This document shows positions 1 to 7,974 of a stretch of 64,000 nucleotides of DNA, piece after piece. The DNA lies in contig NZ_JAEFCB010000001.1 in NCBI RefSeq assembly GCF_016405905.1, positions 496,001 to 560,000 of the forward strand. The letters are read 5' to 3'. The DNA is from Variovorax sp. IB41 (GTDB lineage: Bacteria > Pseudomonadota > Gammaproteobacteria > Burkholderiales > Burkholderiaceae_C). A model generated the notes under the pieces. It did no database searches and had not been told where the DNA came from. It was given only the letters and a program-made list of their open reading frames with translations. The position numbers were made by a program, and so were the translations under genes. Within the stretch, counting starts at the first letter, position 1. The number at the start of each line of letters is the position of its first letter.

Positions 1-89
1 CGGTGCCCGGCAACCGCATGCCTTTTGCGGGCGTCCCCGACGCGGGCGAAGTGGCTGAACTCGTCAAGTACCTGAAGACACTGCGATAG
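1..89 (+). CDS. Class I cytochrome c, C-terminal end (partial)
   Basis: Only the last 28 codons are in the window, read from base 3 to a TAG at 87-89. The visible peptide has NRMPFAGV followed by a helix ending in LVKYLKTLR. This is the usual end of a class I cytochrome c: the Met after 'NR' would be the distal haem-iron ligand and the last helix packs on the haem. The CXXCH haem-binding site lies outside the window, so the subfamily and partner enzyme cannot be told. The efflux operon starts 61 bases downstream and need not be co-transcribed. Confidence 0.75.
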   Translation, partial: VPGNRMPFAGVPDAGEVAELVKYLKTLR

Positions 90-150
90 CGGCGCCAGGC
101 CGTTGTGCAGACGGCGCCCGCGCAATGTGCCCTTCCACAGGAGAATTTCC

Positions 151-1641
151 ATGAGCCGCGCTTTTCAGCACCAAGAGCTTCCCCGAGCCGCACACGGCGG
201 AGCCATGCTCGCCCTGGCCCTTTCGCTGGCGGGCTGCCTGTCGGCACCGGATGTCCGGCTGCCGTCGCTCGACTCGCACGACGCCGCCTTGCGAGCGCGC
301 GCGGCCGCGATGGCCAAGGAACCGGCCCTCACCGAAGAGACGATGCCCTCCGAATGGTGGCAACTGCTCGGCGACCCCACGCTCTCTGCGCTGCAGGCAG
401 AAGCCGCCGGCGCCAGCCTGGACCTGCAGGTCGCAGCCGCGCGCATCGACGAGAGCCGCGCGCAACTCGGCCTGGCCGATGCGGCACGCAGACCCCAGGT
501 TTCTGCCGATGCTGCCTACACTCGCTCGGCCCTGAGCGACTACGCGCCGTTCGCCTTGCTCGGCGCGCCCACCCATCCAACGAGCAGCTGGACCCTGGGC
601 CTTCAGGCCGGCTGGGAGCTGGACCTCTGGGGCCGTCTCCGCCAGCAGAGCGAATCGGCCGAGGCACGGCTGATGGCCAGCGCCTACGGCATGGAAGCGG
701 TCAGAGTCTCGGTGGCCGGCGACATCGCGCGCACCTATCTGCTGCTGCGCGGCGTACAGGCGCAAATGGCGATCGTCCAGGAGAACCGGCAGATCGCCGG
801 CAACCTCGTGCGATTGGCCGAGAGTCGGGAGCGTCACGGCGTCGCCACCCGCTTCGATGCGGCATCGGCACGCGCCGATGCCGCCGGCATCGAAGCGCGT
901 CTGTCGCAGTTGCAGCAACAACGTGATGCGCTGATGAACGCGCTCGCGCTGCTGCTGGGCCAGGCGCCCAGGGAGCTCGACGCGCGCCTGGCGAGTGCCG
1001 CCCTGCCTGCGATGCCACGGCGCTTGCCGATCGGCGTTCCGTCGGAGCTGGCGCGCCGCCGGCCTGACATCCTGCAGGCCGAAGCCCGCCTGCGTGCGGC
1101 AGTCGCGGACATCGGCGCGGCCGAGGCCGATTTCTATCCGCGCGTGAGTCTCACGGGCAGCTTTGGCTTCCAGGCGCTGGACCTGTCGGACCTGGGCAGT
1201 TGGGATTCGCGTCGCTTCTCGATCGGACCGGCGCTGCACTTGCCGATCTTTCAGGGCGGGCGGCTGCGGAGCAATCTCGCGTTGAGCGAGACGCGCCATC
1301 GCATCGCGGGCATTGCCTACCGGCAAGCCGTGCTGCGCGCCTGGCACGAAGTGGACGATGCGTTGACCGCCTACAGCACCGAGCTCAAGCGCCACGCGCA
1401 GTTGCAGCTGGCTCTGACGCAGAACCGCACGGCGCTCGACGTGGCGCAGCGCGCGTACGAGCAGGGCACCGCAGACTTCACCGCAGTGCTGGTGGCGCAA
1501 CGCTCGCTGCTGGCCAGCCAGGCCGAACTCGCCAACTGCGCCACGGCTTCGGCGCTTTCGGTGGTCTCGCTCTACCGCGCGCTGGGCGGCGGCTGGTCGC
1601 CGGCGCTGCACACGGCGACGCTGGCTGGAGGCGCATCGTGA
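151..1641 (+). CDS. Outer-membrane efflux lipoprotein, NodT/OprM family
   Basis: This is the outer-membrane channel of a tripartite efflux system. The chosen ATG at 151 has an AG-rich ribosome site (CAGGAG) just upstream and gives 496 residues, the normal family length. The N-terminus is a lipoprotein signal with lipobox LAGC (Cys29). The body has the two repeated OEP halves, with EWWQLLGD near the start, the GWELDLWGRL stretch, and the RRPDILQAEARLRAAVADIG repeat typical of NodT proteins. The stop overlaps the GTG start of the MFS gene by four bases (GTGA), so the two are translationally coupled. With the MFS pump and HlyD adaptor downstream it should form an EmrAB-TolC-like exporter. The substrate is unknown. 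Confidence 0.9.
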   Translation: MSRAFQHQELPRAAHGGAMLALALSLAGCLSAPDVRLPSLDSHDAALRARAAAMAKEPALTEETMPSEWWQLLGDPTLSALQAEAAGASLDLQVAAARIDESRAQLGLADAARRPQVSADAAYTRSALSDYAPFALLGAPTHPTSSWTLGLQAGWELDLWGRLRQQSESAEARLMASAYGMEAVRVSVAGDIARTYLLLRGVQAQMAIVQENRQIAGNLVRLAESRERHGVATRFDAASARADAAGIEARLSQLQQQRDALMNALALLLGQAPRELDARLASAALPAMPRRLPIGVPSELARRRPDILQAEARLRAAVADIGAAEADFYPRVSLTGSFGFQALDLSDLGSWDSRRFSIGPALHLPIFQGGRLRSNLALSETRHRIAGIAYRQAVLRAWHEVDDALTAYSTELKRHAQLQLALTQNRTALDVAQRAYEQGTADFTAVLVAQRSLLASQAELANCATASALSVVSLYRALGGGWSPALHTATLAGGAS

Positions 1642-3227
1642 GTGCGCGAGCGGCGGCTTCGGTGCCTCCAGCATCCCCGGCCAGCCCCGGCGCGCCGGGG
1701 TTCAAACCACAGATGGCTGCCGGCCTGCTCGGCGTGCTGCTGGCGGCGATCGTCGCGGGGCTGAACAGCCGCGTGCCAGGCCTCGTACTGGCCGATGTGC
1801 AGGGCGCGCTGGGCTTCGCGCGCGACGATGCCTCGTGGCTCACCACCGCCTATGCCGCGGGCGAACTGGCCGCGATGCCGTTCGCGATGTGGTTCGCCCT
1901 GACCTTCTCGATGCGCCGCTTTCACCTCGCGATGCTCGGCACAGCGCTGGTGTTGTCGGCGCTTTTGCCCTTCGTGCACGACCTGAATCTCCTGCTCGCG
2001 TTGCGTACGTTGCAGGGTCTGTGCTCTGGCACGATGATCCCGATGCTCATGGGCGCGGCGCTCGCTTTCCTGCCTCCGCCCGTGCGGCTGCACGGCCTGG
2101 CGCTCTACGCGCTCACGTCCACCTTCACCCCCAACGTCGCGCTCTGGCTCGCGGCAGTCTGGGTGGACGGGCTCCAGGACTGGCGCTGGGCCTATTGGCA
2201 CGTGATACCGCTCGGCCTTGCGGCCATGGCGCTGGTCGCCTGGGGCCTGCCGAAGTCACCGCCCGCACTGCCGCGCCTGAGACAAGGCGACTGGCTCGGC
2301 ATGGCGCTGGGCATTCCCGGCCTTGCGCTGCTCGTGGTCGGTATCGACCAAGGCGTGCGTCTGGATTGGTTCCATTCGCCGCTCATCGTCGCCTCGCTGC
2401 TGCTGGGCGGCGTACTTACCGCGCTGTTTCTCCTCTGCGAGTGGCGGCACCCGGCACCTTTCATCAAGCTACAGATGCTCGGGCGCCGTAACCTCGGGCT
2501 CGGCTTCAGCGTGTTCGTACTGCTGCTGATGATCTCCGCTACCGCGGTGAACCTACCACTGCTCGCGCTCGCGCAGTTGCAAGGCTTTCGGCTCGCGCAG
2601 AGCGCCGACATCGGGCTGATGGTGGGCCTACCGCAACTCGTGCTGGGCGTGGGGGCCGCGCTGTTGCTCTACCAGCGGTGGGTCGATGCGCGCCATGTCC
2701 TCGCCGCGGGCCTGGTCTGTATAGCGCTCGCCTGCTGGCTCGGCAGCGCCATCACCGGCGAGTGGATGGTGGCGCAGTTCGTCCAGGCCGAGGTGCTTCA
2801 TGCCATCGGGCAGCCCCTGGCAATCGTCTCGCTGTTGTTCCTCGCCACCAGCGTGGTTCAACCGAGCGAAGGCGCCTATGTCGCGGGCATCGTCAACACT
2901 TTGCGCACCTTCGGCTCGGTGCTGGCCGGCGCGGTCGTGGGTGAGCTCATGGTGGTGCGCGGCCATTTCCACGGCGAGATGATGCTGGATCAGGCCGGGC
3001 ACCTGACCGCCCGGTTGTCCGACGCCCAGATGCAGCTGAACACGCTCGCCGGGAGCGTCGCGCGACAGGCCAGCGTGCTGGCCGCCGCCGACACCTACCT
3101 CGTCTTCGGCCTGCTGGCGCTGTTGCTGGTGCCGGTCGTGCTGATGCTGCAGCGCATTCCGGCGCCCTCCACCGCCATGGCCCCCGTCGTCACCCAGCCC
3201 GCCGCGCCCGCGCGCGCCACCTCCTGA
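1638..3227 (+). CDS. MFS efflux transporter, DHA2 (EmrB/QacA-like) family
   Basis: An inner-membrane proton-driven drug or solute exporter of 529 residues, with many hydrophobic segments consistent with the 14-helix DHA2 family. The GTG start at 1638 overlaps the upstream stop as GTGA. The first about 25 residues are a Pro/Ala-rich cytoplasmic tail before helix 1 (AAGLLGVLLAAIVAGLNSR). Early motifs VLADVQGALGFARDDASWLTTAY and the loop LRTLQGLCSG match DHA2 motifs A and B. A large soluble loop near the C-terminus (residues about 440-480) is usual in the family. It lies between an outer-membrane factor and a HlyD adaptor, which supports an EmrB-like role. Confidence 0.87.
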   Translation: MSARAAASVPPASPASPGAPGFKPQMAAGLLGVLLAAIVAGLNSRVPGLVLADVQGALGFARDDASWLTTAYAAGELAAMPFAMWFALTFSMRRFHLAMLGTALVLSALLPFVHDLNLLLALRTLQGLCSGTMIPMLMGAALAFLPPPVRLHGLALYALTSTFTPNVALWLAAVWVDGLQDWRWAYWHVIPLGLAAMALVAWGLPKSPPALPRLRQGDWLGMALGIPGLALLVVGIDQGVRLDWFHSPLIVASLLLGGVLTALFLLCEWRHPAPFIKLQMLGRRNLGLGFSVFVLLLMISATAVNLPLLALAQLQGFRLAQSADIGLMVGLPQLVLGVGAALLLYQRWVDARHVLAAGLVCIALACWLGSAITGEWMVAQFVQAEVLHAIGQPLAIVSLLFLATSVVQPSEGAYVAGIVNTLRTFGSVLAGAVVGELMVVRGHFHGEMMLDQAGHLTARLSDAQMQLNTLAGSVARQASVLAAADTYLVFGLLALLLVPVVLMLQRIPAPSTAMAPVVTQPAAPARATS

Positions 3228-3257
3228 ATCTCACCTTTCTCAAGAGCGGAACCCATC

Positions 3258-4271
3258 ATGGCCTCTAATCTTTTTCGCATCACAGTCGGCACGACCGCCG
3301 CTGTCGCTCTCGTGGCGGCCTTCTTCATCTTCAACCGGCCGGAGTCGGGCGGCTCCGAGCAGAGCACCGACGACGCCTACGTGCAGGCCCACTTCACCGT
3401 TGTCGCGCCGCAGGTCGCCGGCGTCATCGGCCGCGTGTCGGTCGACGATCACCAGGCAGTGAAGGCAGGCGCGCCGCTTGTGAACATCGACGATCGCGCG
3501 CTGCGCATCGCCGTCGATGCCGCAAAGGCCAACGTCGACAGCCTGCAGGCGCAGCTCGAGCGGCAGCAGAGCACGATCGCGCAGGCGCGCGCGGGACTGG
3601 CCGCATCCGTCGCAAGCCTCAAGCTCGCGGAGGCCAACCGCAGCCGCTTCGCCAACCTCGCGCGCGACGGCTCGGGCACGGTGCAGGCCCACCAGCAGGC
3701 CGACGCCGAATGGGACAACCGACGGGCCGCGCGCGAGCGCGACCAGGCCGGTCTGCGCTCGGCCGAGCAGCAAGTAGCGGTGCTGCGCGCCGAGGTCGAG
3801 AAAGCGCGCACCGCGCACGCCAATGCCGAACTCAACCTGTCGTACGCCAGCGTATTCGCGCCGCTGGACGGCATCGTCGCGCAGCGCAGGGCCCGCGTGG
3901 GCGGCTATGCGCGCGTGGGCGAGCCGCTGCTGACGCTCGTGCCGCTCGATGCCCTGTACGTCGAAGCGAATTTCCGCGAAACGCAGCTGGCGCGCGTACG
4001 CGTCGGCCAGCCCGTGGACATCGTCGTCGACGCGCTGCCGGGCGTGCGCCTGAAGGGCCGCGTGGAAAGCCTGGGGCCCGCCAGCGGCGTGAGCTTCTCG
4101 CCAGTGCCACCGCACAACGCCACCGGCAACTTCACCAAGATCGTTCAACGCCTGCCGGTGCGCATTTATCTGGAGCCCGGCCAGGAAGCCGCGCGGCGCC
4201 TGCGCGTGGGCATGTCGGTGCGCCCGCGCATCGACGTCGATGCCGAGGACGCAAGGGCCAACGTGCTCTAG
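3258..4271 (+). CDS. HlyD/EmrA-family periplasmic adaptor protein
   Basis: A 337-residue membrane fusion protein that links the MFS pump to the outer-membrane channel. It has one N-terminal membrane helix (residues about 8-25), a short linker, then STDDAYVQAHFTVVAPQVAG, the standard start of the EmrA biotinyl-lipoyl half. An alpha-helical coiled-coil hairpin follows (residues about 80-190). The second lipoyl half has SVFAPLDGIVAQRRARVG, and a beta-barrel follows. It starts 30 bases after the MFS stop and ends the efflux operon. Family and role are clear; the exported compound is not. Confidence 0.9.
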   Translation: MASNLFRITVGTTAAVALVAAFFIFNRPESGGSEQSTDDAYVQAHFTVVAPQVAGVIGRVSVDDHQAVKAGAPLVNIDDRALRIAVDAAKANVDSLQAQLERQQSTIAQARAGLAASVASLKLAEANRSRFANLARDGSGTVQAHQQADAEWDNRRAARERDQAGLRSAEQQVAVLRAEVEKARTAHANAELNLSYASVFAPLDGIVAQRRARVGGYARVGEPLLTLVPLDALYVEANFRETQLARVRVGQPVDIVVDALPGVRLKGRVESLGPASGVSFSPVPPHNATGNFTKIVQRLPVRIYLEPGQEAARRLRVGMSVRPRIDVDAEDARANVL

Positions 4272-4549
4272 TTTTGCGCGGCGTTCAGCGCCACTTCATT
4301 GCATCAAGACGCCCGCAGCATCTCGTGCTGCGAGGCGAATTGCGTCGATCAGCCCTCGCCTTGCACATCGTCGCGGTGCCTTCATGGAAACATCGCGATG
4401 CAGAAGAACAGGCTTCAAACATTGATGTCTTTTTCCTAATATTCATCCAACACGGTTCAAGGCCGAGGGCTCGCAAAAAGGCACACGCCGTTCGCAATCA
4501 TCCAGCACTTGAACCGAAGCCCTGGATCAATCTTAAACAGAGTCACACC

Positions 4550-5194
4550 ATGTCCATCGCTCCGCACAACGCAAGCACCCAAGGTCGACGCGACGCGATC
4601 CTCAAGGAAGTGGCCACTGCCGCCGAGCATGCGAGCAGCAGCTTCGCGAGCATCGAGGCCGTTATCGCCGCGACGCGCTTCTCCTACCAGGACATCGTCG
4701 ATGCGTTCGGCAACGGCAGCGGCCTGCTCGTGGCCCTGGTCGAGCGGCTCGCGATGTCGATGCTGGAGCCGCTGGGCGACGGCACTGCAGCGCATTCATT
4801 TCATGACAGCCTTCAGGCATTCGGCCGACGCGTCACCGATGCACGCGCCGCCTCGCAGTTGAAGTGCCTCTATCGGATCGCGCTCACCGATGCCATCCGG
4901 CAAAACGGACTCGCACGGAACTTCTACCGGCGCGGCCCCGGCCTCGTGGCCGCAGGTCTGGCCGGCTTCTTTGATGCCGCGCAAGCTGCGGGCATCGTGG
5001 TGCCGCAGGCGAGCCACGCGCTGGCCAGCCATCTCATGGCGCTTCTGCGATCCAGCCTGGACCTGTCCAACACCATTGCGCTTCGCGGCGCTTCGAGCGA
5101 GACGCTGCATGTCCCTGGCGACATCTCGCAAGTCATCGAACTGTTCTGTGGCGGCATCGAAATTAAAGTGAATCATGCGTACTTTTCTCACTAA
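4550..5194 (+). CDS. TetR-like transcriptional regulator
   Basis: A 214-residue protein with a TetR/AcrR layout: an N-terminal helix-turn-helix region (residues about 15-65, containing FSYQDIVDAFGNGSGLLVAL, which is poorly conserved) and an AefR-like helical ligand domain. The ATG at 4550 is the first start in frame after the 278-base spacer behind the adaptor gene; only a weak AG-rich site precedes it. The gene overlaps the next by 20 bases, so the pair is probably translated together. Its place next to the efflux operon suggests local control of that operon, but this is inferred from position only. The spacer 4272-4549 holds no gene I can recognise. Confidence 0.7.
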   Translation: MSIAPHNASTQGRRDAILKEVATAAEHASSSFASIEAVIAATRFSYQDIVDAFGNGSGLLVALVERLAMSMLEPLGDGTAAHSFHDSLQAFGRRVTDARAASQLKCLYRIALTDAIRQNGLARNFYRRGPGLVAAGLAGFFDAAQAAGIVVPQASHALASHLMALLRSSLDLSNTIALRGASSETLHVPGDISQVIELFCGGIEIKVNHAYFSH

Positions 5195-6269
5195 GGTCCT
5201 GGCCCTGACATCAAGCCAGGAAACCGCGCCGCAGAGCGCCACCATCTACAGCTCGCGCATCGATGGCGTGCCGAACGAACTGACCGGCGAGATCGACGTC
5301 AACGGCTCGCCGTTGACCATTGAGCCGGCCGACTGGTTCGTCTGCTTCGTCCCCGGGCTGCAGCGGCAGTGGTGGCACCGCTTTGCGCACCCCAAGCACA
5401 AGCACGTTTTCGCGCTGCGCATGGTCGACGACGACAAATGGCTTCTGGTGGAGCCCTGGTGGACGCGACTCATGGTCAACGTGCTCACGCTCGACGAGGC
5501 CATCAAGTTCCTGCGCTGGGGTGCAGCCGGCAACATCCTCCGCGTCCGCGAGAACATACCGGGCCGTGGCACCCAGGTGCGCGGTTGGGCCAACTGCACC
5601 GTGCTCGTTTCATTCCTGCTCGGCCGCTCGTACTGGACTTGGACACCGCACGGGCTCTACCAGCGACTGGCCGCCGACCCCGATGCGACGCCCGTGGACC
5701 TGTCGCAGTTCCTGAGCCATCACTTTGAGGAACTAGCCCACAGGAAGGCCGAGAGCGCCTTGCAGCCACTGCCGCTGCGAGAAGCTCCGCTGCCGCTGCA
5801 CGAAGCGCTCACCGAACTGGGGAACGGCATCATGAACGCCACGATGTCGCCCTCGGCCATCAGTCTGTACAAAGCGGCCGTCTCCGAATCGATCCGCTTC
5901 CGGGGCGCCGCAGAGGCTTTCTGGACCTTCGGCCCCGAGCGCGCGGTCGACCGGGTCTGCGAAGTACTCAAGCATGCGAAGGGGCGTGGCGAAATCGGCA
6001 TCGGGCTGGACGATTGCGCGGCCGCATCGCGCCAGTTCATCGCAATGCTCCAGGGAAACATGCAACAGGAGATCATCTTCGGCCTGCGCGCCTCGCCAAG
6101 TCCGAGCGAAGTGCACGGGCATGTCTTGTCCGTGGTCTCAATATTTCTGCGCGGCGCTAGGGCGAAGAAATGGAGGCAACTCGCGCGCATACCGAACGAT
6201 CCGCAAAGCGCCGGTCCAAGCAAAATGCTGCCGGCACCGGCCTTGGTCTCGACTTTGGCTACAAGGTGA
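5175..6269 (+). CDS. Fusion of an unknown domain with a TetR-type C-terminal domain
   Basis: A 364-residue protein with no helix-turn-helix. Residues 1 to about 200 form an unrecognised globular domain rich in aromatic residues (WFVCFVPGLQRQWWHRF, KHKHVFALRM, WLLVEPWWTRL, WANCTVLVSFLLGRSYWTW). The spaced His and Cys residues recall a small cysteine-peptidase fold, but that is a guess. Residues about 210-345 (AISLYKAAVSESIRFRG, then ERAVDRVCEVL and AASRQFIAMLQGN) match the ligand domain of AefR-type TetR regulators. It starts inside the previous TetR-like gene and is followed by a GTG start overlapping its own stop, so three genes are coupled. It might partner with the upstream regulator as a heterodimer that cannot bind DNA by itself. 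Confidence 0.6.
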   Translation: MRTFLTKVLALTSSQETAPQSATIYSSRIDGVPNELTGEIDVNGSPLTIEPADWFVCFVPGLQRQWWHRFAHPKHKHVFALRMVDDDKWLLVEPWWTRLMVNVLTLDEAIKFLRWGAAGNILRVRENIPGRGTQVRGWANCTVLVSFLLGRSYWTWTPHGLYQRLAADPDATPVDLSQFLSHHFEELAHRKAESALQPLPLREAPLPLHEALTELGNGIMNATMSPSAISLYKAAVSESIRFRGAAEAFWTFGPERAVDRVCEVLKHAKGRGEIGIGLDDCAAASRQFIAMLQGNMQQEIIFGLRASPSPSEVHGHVLSVVSIFLRGARAKKWRQLARIPNDPQSAGPSKMLPAPALVSTLATR

Positions 6270-6580
6270 ATGCAAGCCCGCCGTTCGCATCAAGCAATGA
6301 GCGGCAGCGTGAAGACCGGCGACACACCTCCCGGTTCGAGTACAGGGGCTGGCACGTGAGTCTAAAGATCGGCAATGCGGCCGATCCGCAGAGTTGCTAC
6401 GCAGAACTGAGCTACTGGGGCCACCCAGTGTGCCGCGTGGGCCTGTACACGAAACTGAATGCGCGCGCCGTGCCATGGGCCCTGGACTCCAAGGCTTGCG
6501 ACTTCATCGACCACTACTGGTCGCAGAGACTGCATCACGGCGCACGTGTGGCCACGTGCCGCGAGCTCGAAGTGTGGTGA
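6266..6580 (+). CDS. Hypothetical protein
   Basis: I do not recognise this family. The preferred GTG start at 6266 overlaps the upstream TGA as GTGA and gives 104 residues. An ATG at 6170 in the same frame would add 32 residues but overlap the neighbour by 100 bases. The protein is soluble, with a central FEYRGWHVSLKIGNAADPQS segment and aromatic residues near the C-terminus (ACDFIDHYWSQRLHHGARV). Coupled translation suggests it works with the TetR-domain fusion protein just upstream. Confidence 0.45.
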   Translation: MNASPPFASSNERQREDRRHTSRFEYRGWHVSLKIGNAADPQSCYAELSYWGHPVCRVGLYTKLNARAVPWALDSKACDFIDHYWSQRLHHGARVATCRELEVW

Positions 6581-6587
6581 GCGGGCG

Positions 6588-6836
6588 ATGAAGTGCATCC
6601 TCTGGATCTTGGCTTTCGCGCTTGCAACCGCCTGCGCGACGGGTCTGCTAGTTCTCAGTGAACTGATCCACAGCGAACCCCGGCACATCTCGCAAGAGAA
6701 CTTCTCGCGGCTGGAGCGCATTTCTGAAGTTCTTGCGAGGTTTGGAACATGCGCGGCCGTTAGGCAACGGCCTCGAATTGCATCTGTACCTGAAGAACGT
6801 CCTGCGGCGCTTGGCGACACAGCTGATCGGCATTAA
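6588..6836 (+). CDS. Small membrane or secreted protein, possibly truncated
   Basis: An 82-residue reading frame starting 7 bases after the previous stop. It opens with a hydrophobic segment (ILWILAFALATACATGLLVL) that could be a signal anchor. Residues about 50 onward (RQRPRIASVPEERPAALG) look unlike a normal protein end, and base composition changes at about 6740. The original 3' end may have been replaced by foreign DNA at the edge of the accessory island. No function can be assigned. Confidence 0.4.
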   Translation: MKCILWILAFALATACATGLLVLSELIHSEPRHISQENFSRLERISEVLARFGTCAAVRQRPRIASVPEERPAALGDTADRH

Positions 6837-7202
6837 AGGACTGCTTACGCACAGCTTGGTGACGCAGGGCACAGGCGAGAGTAAGCATGGCAACTATCTG
6901 GCGATCTTGTCGACCATCGTCAGCGAAGGTTTAAACAGCAACGGTTAAATTCCGACAAGGGTTGTCAGAAACTCCACGATCTCGACAGGTGCGATAACAC
7001 CGATTCCTCAATATTCAGCCGATTTTTTCCCGCCCGCGAACAGGCCGCCGCTGCGCCGCTGGATGCCGCCACCGCCACCAGATATCGGCGAACACAAGAA
7101 AGACGCTTGGCGGCCGGATTTGGTGGCTTGCCGGTCGTCTCGCTGCTGCCATTTGTGACGGCGGCCGATTTTTTGGCGCTACCGGCCAGTGGTCGCCTCA
7201 GA

Positions 7203-7232
7203 TGTCCATCTAGCGTATACGCTAACCAGACA
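7203..7232. repeat. Palindromic res-like site
   Basis: A 30-base site with a perfect 14-base palindromic core, TAGCGTATACGCTA (7211-7224), flanked at equal distance by TGTC on the left and GACA on the right. TGTC/GACA ends are typical of resolvase-binding half-sites in Tn3-type res regions. A further TGTCCAGATA half-site lies at 7253. It sits about 110 bases before the resolvase start, which fits a recombination and operator site. Confidence 0.5.
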
Positions 7233-7269
7233 CTTGGAACGATGCCGTTTCGTGTCCAGATAGGCTCGG

Positions 7270-7297
7270 TTTTGGAATTTATCGACAAATTCCAAAA
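7270..7297. repeat. 28-base inverted repeat before the resolvase gene
   Basis: Two perfect 11-base arms, TTTTGGAATTT (7270-7280) and AAATTCCAAAA (7287-7297), flank a 6-base spacer. The total of 28 bases equals the classical length of a resolvase-binding site. It lies 47 bases before the resolvase start and may act in recombination, in autoregulation of the gene, or both. Confidence 0.5.
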
Positions 7298-7344
7298 TAC
7301 CTTTTAGAGTCAATTCAGACATTGACCAACAAAGCCACCGCCCC

Positions 7345-7941
7345 ATGACACCACCGAAAAAACCTGTCACCGGCCACAGGGTCGGCTACGTACGCGTCTC
7401 TAGCGCCGATCAGAACGACGCGCGCCAGCTCGAGGGTCTGGAGCTGGAAAAAATCTTCACCGACAAGGCCAGCGGCAAAGACACGAATCGACCACAGTTT
7501 CTGGCGATGCTCGGCCACTTGCGCGACGGCGACCATCTGTACGTCCACAGCATGGACCGGCTCTCGCGGTCGTTGAAGGATCTGCAGCACGTAGTCGAGT
7601 CGCTGGCCGCCAAGGGCGTGAGCGTCACGTTCGTGAAGGAAAATCTGACGTTCCAAAAGCCAGGCGCGGGAGACAAATCTCATGAAGCCATGTACTCCAT
7701 GTTGATGCTGCAACTGCTCGGCGCTGTCGGCCAGTTCGAGCGCGCGCTCATTAAAGAGCGCCAACGCGAAGGCATTGCCATAGCCAAGACCAAGGGCACC
7801 TACAAGGGCCGGAAGCCGTCGCTCGATGCAGGCGCCGTCGCGACGCTGAAGGAGCTGGCCGCCAGTGGCATGCCGAAGGTCGATATCGCAACTGCGCTCG
7901 GTATCTCGCGAGCAAGTGTTTATCAGTATCTTAAAAATTGA
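7345..7941 (+). CDS. Serine recombinase (resolvase/invertase family)
   Basis: A 198-residue small serine recombinase, the normal size for Tn3-type resolvases and DNA invertases. The catalytic domain begins VGYVRVSSADQN, with Ser19 as the expected nucleophile. It contains the conserved MDRLSRS arginines and AVGQFERALIKERQREGI, the start of the long dimer helix. The last about 50 residues hold GRKPSL and a helix-turn-helix (VDIATALGISRASVYQYL). It cuts and rejoins DNA at paired sites. The palindromes at 7203-7297 are its likely targets. No transposase is present in the window, so it is either the remaining part of a transposon or a stand-alone resolution system. Confidence 0.9.
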   Translation: MTPPKKPVTGHRVGYVRVSSADQNDARQLEGLELEKIFTDKASGKDTNRPQFLAMLGHLRDGDHLYVHSMDRLSRSLKDLQHVVESLAAKGVSVTFVKENLTFQKPGAGDKSHEAMYSMLMLQLLGAVGQFERALIKERQREGIAIAKTKGTYKGRKPSLDAGAVATLKELAASGMPKVDIATALGISRASVYQYLKN

Positions 7942-7974
7942 TGAAATATTCTTATCGAGGCAGAATGAACCTCG

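Larger units (their letters stand above)
6837..7344. other. Gene-free island margin
   Basis: These 508 bases contain no convincing gene on either strand. Short open stretches between 6733 and 6948 on both strands resemble nothing I know and may be remnants of a mobile element. The right half holds two palindromes (7203-7232 and 7270-7297) in front of the resolvase gene. A sequence starting GGGTTGTCAGAAA at 6959 resembles the outer end of a Tn3-family inverted repeat, but I found no matching copy further right. Confidence 0.5.

Noticed and set aside
6733..6948. A 71-codon frame on the plus strand and short frames on the minus strand at the island margin
   Set aside because: No ribosome site, no known family, and they overlap one another. 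More likely decayed mobile DNA.
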